From Blastocatellia bacterium (GTDB lineage Bacteria > Acidobacteriota > Blastocatellia > RBC074), in the NCBI GenBank assembly GCA_016789725.1, contig JAEUQN010000030.1:1-53237 (forward strand): a stretch of 53,237 bases of DNA. The letters run 5' to 3'. The translations under genes and the position numbers were made by a program. Shown piece after piece: positions 53,233 to 53,237 of the stretch (the stretch's first letter is position 1; the number at the start of each line of letters is the position of its first letter). A model generated the notes under the pieces. It had not been told where the DNA came from, ran no database searches, and saw only the letters and a program-made list of their open reading frames with translations.

Positions 53233-53237
53233 AAAAC

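Overview
The window is about 53 kb of bacterial chromosome of middling GC, with genes packed on both strands. I infer an Acidobacteriota chromosome, most likely of the Blastocatellia type. The reasons are: an ADOP-type MacB-like permease (50.8-53.2 kb); DUF1549/DUF1553-type cytochrome and DUF1501 proteins; a secreted S9 peptidase; many proteins with short signal peptides ending in A-Q; a chromosome littered with short palindromic and heptanucleotide repeats; and mostly housekeeping genes. The taxon is an inference from gene content and cannot be proven here.

Layout. 0-5.5 kb: minus-strand genes for secreted or redox enzymes: a PSD1-type cytochrome c protein cut by the window edge, a creatininase/epoxide-hydrolase fusion, an MBL-fold hydrolase and a second secreted creatininase. 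5.6-7.3 kb: acylphosphatase, apt, tRNA-Arg(CCU) and a frameshifted PD-(D/E)XK endonuclease. 7.3-12.1 kb: an FG-GAP secreted protein, a DisA_N-like (DACNV) protein, a purine permease and an anti-sigma kinase/STAS antagonist pair. 12.2-16.5 kb: aroA-aroK, then an HlyD/MacA adaptor and a MacB/LolD ATPase without a permease. 16.6-19.4 kb: selD with an in-frame selenocysteine TGA, and lysC behind a lysine riboswitch and terminator. 19.6-28.3 kb: a DUF1501 protein, a secreted unknown, polA, an OmpA-family barrel protein and an rRNA/tRNA methyltransferase. 28.35-34.6 kb: an FhaA-like FHA protein, a class B penicillin-binding protein, a membrane PP2C (SpoIIE-type) phosphatase and an AlkB-like dioxygenase. 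34.7-37.0 kb: a secreted unknown and an AT-richer, accessory-looking gene whose C-terminal GAVGDNA module has its own Shine-Dalgarno and ATG. 37.0-45.8 kb: S9 peptidase, glutamine amidotransferase plus MoaD, uvrA, an EEP phosphodiesterase, and a cytochrome c/copper-monooxygenase-like protein. 45.9-49.4 kb: a four-gene operon of XPB helicase, small unknown, Bax1 nuclease and DinB. 49.5-53.2 kb: a serine beta-lactamase-like hydrolase and an ADOP permease.

How the genes work together. DNA repair is strongly represented: polA, uvrA, an AlkB-like protein, XPB-Bax1 and the endonuclease relic. Purine salvage is covered by apt and an AzgA-like permease. A partner-switching sigma control module is present in pieces: the SpoIIE-type phosphatase at 31-34 kb and the kinase/antagonist pair at 11-12 kb. 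The FHA protein, PBP and phosphatase resemble the actinobacterial fhaA-pstP-pbpA neighbourhood.

Most notable observations: the selenocysteine SelD, hidden by its TGA; the nested start in the GAVGDNA protein; the XPB-Bax1 operon with an inserted small gene; a palindromic repeat that supplies the last codon and stop of both lysC and uvrA; and a family of 7-nt-period repeats that also run through coding sequence.
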